5,970 nt of DNA from an uncultured Pseudomonadota bacterium (GTDB taxonomy: Bacteria > Desulfobacterota_B > Binatia > UBA9968), in NCBI GenBank assembly GCA_946478635.1, contig CAMLCX010000325.1:1-5970 (forward strand), read 5' to 3'. Shown piece by piece: positions 5,720 through 5,970 of the stretch; position 1 is the first letter of the stretch; every line of letters starts with the position of its first letter. A program made the position numbers and the translations under genes. The notes beneath the pieces are model-generated. The model saw nothing but the letters and a program-made list of their open reading frames with translations. It ran no database searches and was not told where the DNA came from.

Positions 5720-5970
5720 GCGAATGGCGAGGAGGTACCTTCAAGCTGCGGCTTGCCACCGCAGCATGTGCAGCGTTGCCTCGTCCGCTGGACGAACTCG
5801 CGCCACGAAGAATCCGCGATTTGAGCGGGTATCTGATTATTTGGCGCGTGACCTAAAAGTTTTCTGTGAGCCAGGTTACGGCGGATTTTGAATCGTAAAA
5901 CGAGCAACCTTGTATCCTCGGTTCGACAGCGACGCGGCCAGCATTAAGATTTGATTGTGCTGCTGCAGCT
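5720..5970. other. Right-end stretch without a recognised gene
   Basis: No intact gene is visible. A minus-strand frame entering from the right edge and stopping at 5876-5878 reads about 30 residues including NQILMLAASLSNRGYKVARF. This resembles the first helix of GT-B fold glycosyltransferases (MLALA, then RGH/RGY followed by a hydrophobic strand). It ends at once in a stop and has no continuation in the other frames, so it could be a broken gene or chance. A 70-codon minus-strand frame at 5695-5907 shows no recognisable domain. Confidence 0.3.

Noticed and set aside
1..5970. CRISPR array, tRNA or rRNA genes, intact insertion sequence
   Set aside because: I saw no regularly spaced direct repeats, no tRNA-like arms and no complete transposase with terminal repeats on either strand.

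Overview
The window looks like a chromosomal segment of a mid-GC Gram-negative environmental bacterium. Two things suggest this: a MASE1/PAS histidine kinase paired with FixJ-family regulators, and an exported protein with a Sec-type signal peptide. Such gene sets are common in soil and freshwater Proteobacteria and Acidobacteriota, and the sequence alone does not settle the phylum.

Region by region: all four intact genes read leftward on the minus strand. In transcription order they are a membrane sensor histidine kinase (about 4669 to 2312; MASE1, PAS, HisKA, HATPase), a FixJ-type response regulator with a LuxR HTH (2403 to 1717) that overlaps the kinase by 92 nt, a stand-alone receiver protein (1515 to 1120), and an uncharacterised exported protein (986 to beyond base 1, incomplete at its C-terminus). 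The 200-base gap between the two regulators holds a perfect 8-4-8 palindrome (1608-1627), about 100 bases upstream of the receiver gene. This is a good candidate binding site for the FixJ-type regulator.

The right end (4676-5970) has no intact gene. It starts with an AT-rich kinase leader carrying inverted repeats. Next come a possible relic on the minus strand, faintly like a STAS/SpoIIAA-like protein C-terminus (5028-5207), and a plus-strand large serine recombinase C-terminus broken by at least three frame changes (about 5205-5719). The last 250 bases contain no gene I recognise. This looks like an old mobile-element scar next to the signalling operon.

Working model (inference): the kinase senses an unknown signal through its membrane MASE1 domain and/or PAS domain and phosphorylates the FixJ-type regulator. 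That regulator may act at the 1608-1627 palindrome to control the receiver gene and perhaps the exported protein downstream. The stand-alone receiver could compete for phosphate or act on a partner protein. I see no clear evidence of an undescribed defence or mobile system. The most testable novelty is the kinase / two-regulator / palindrome / exported-protein unit.
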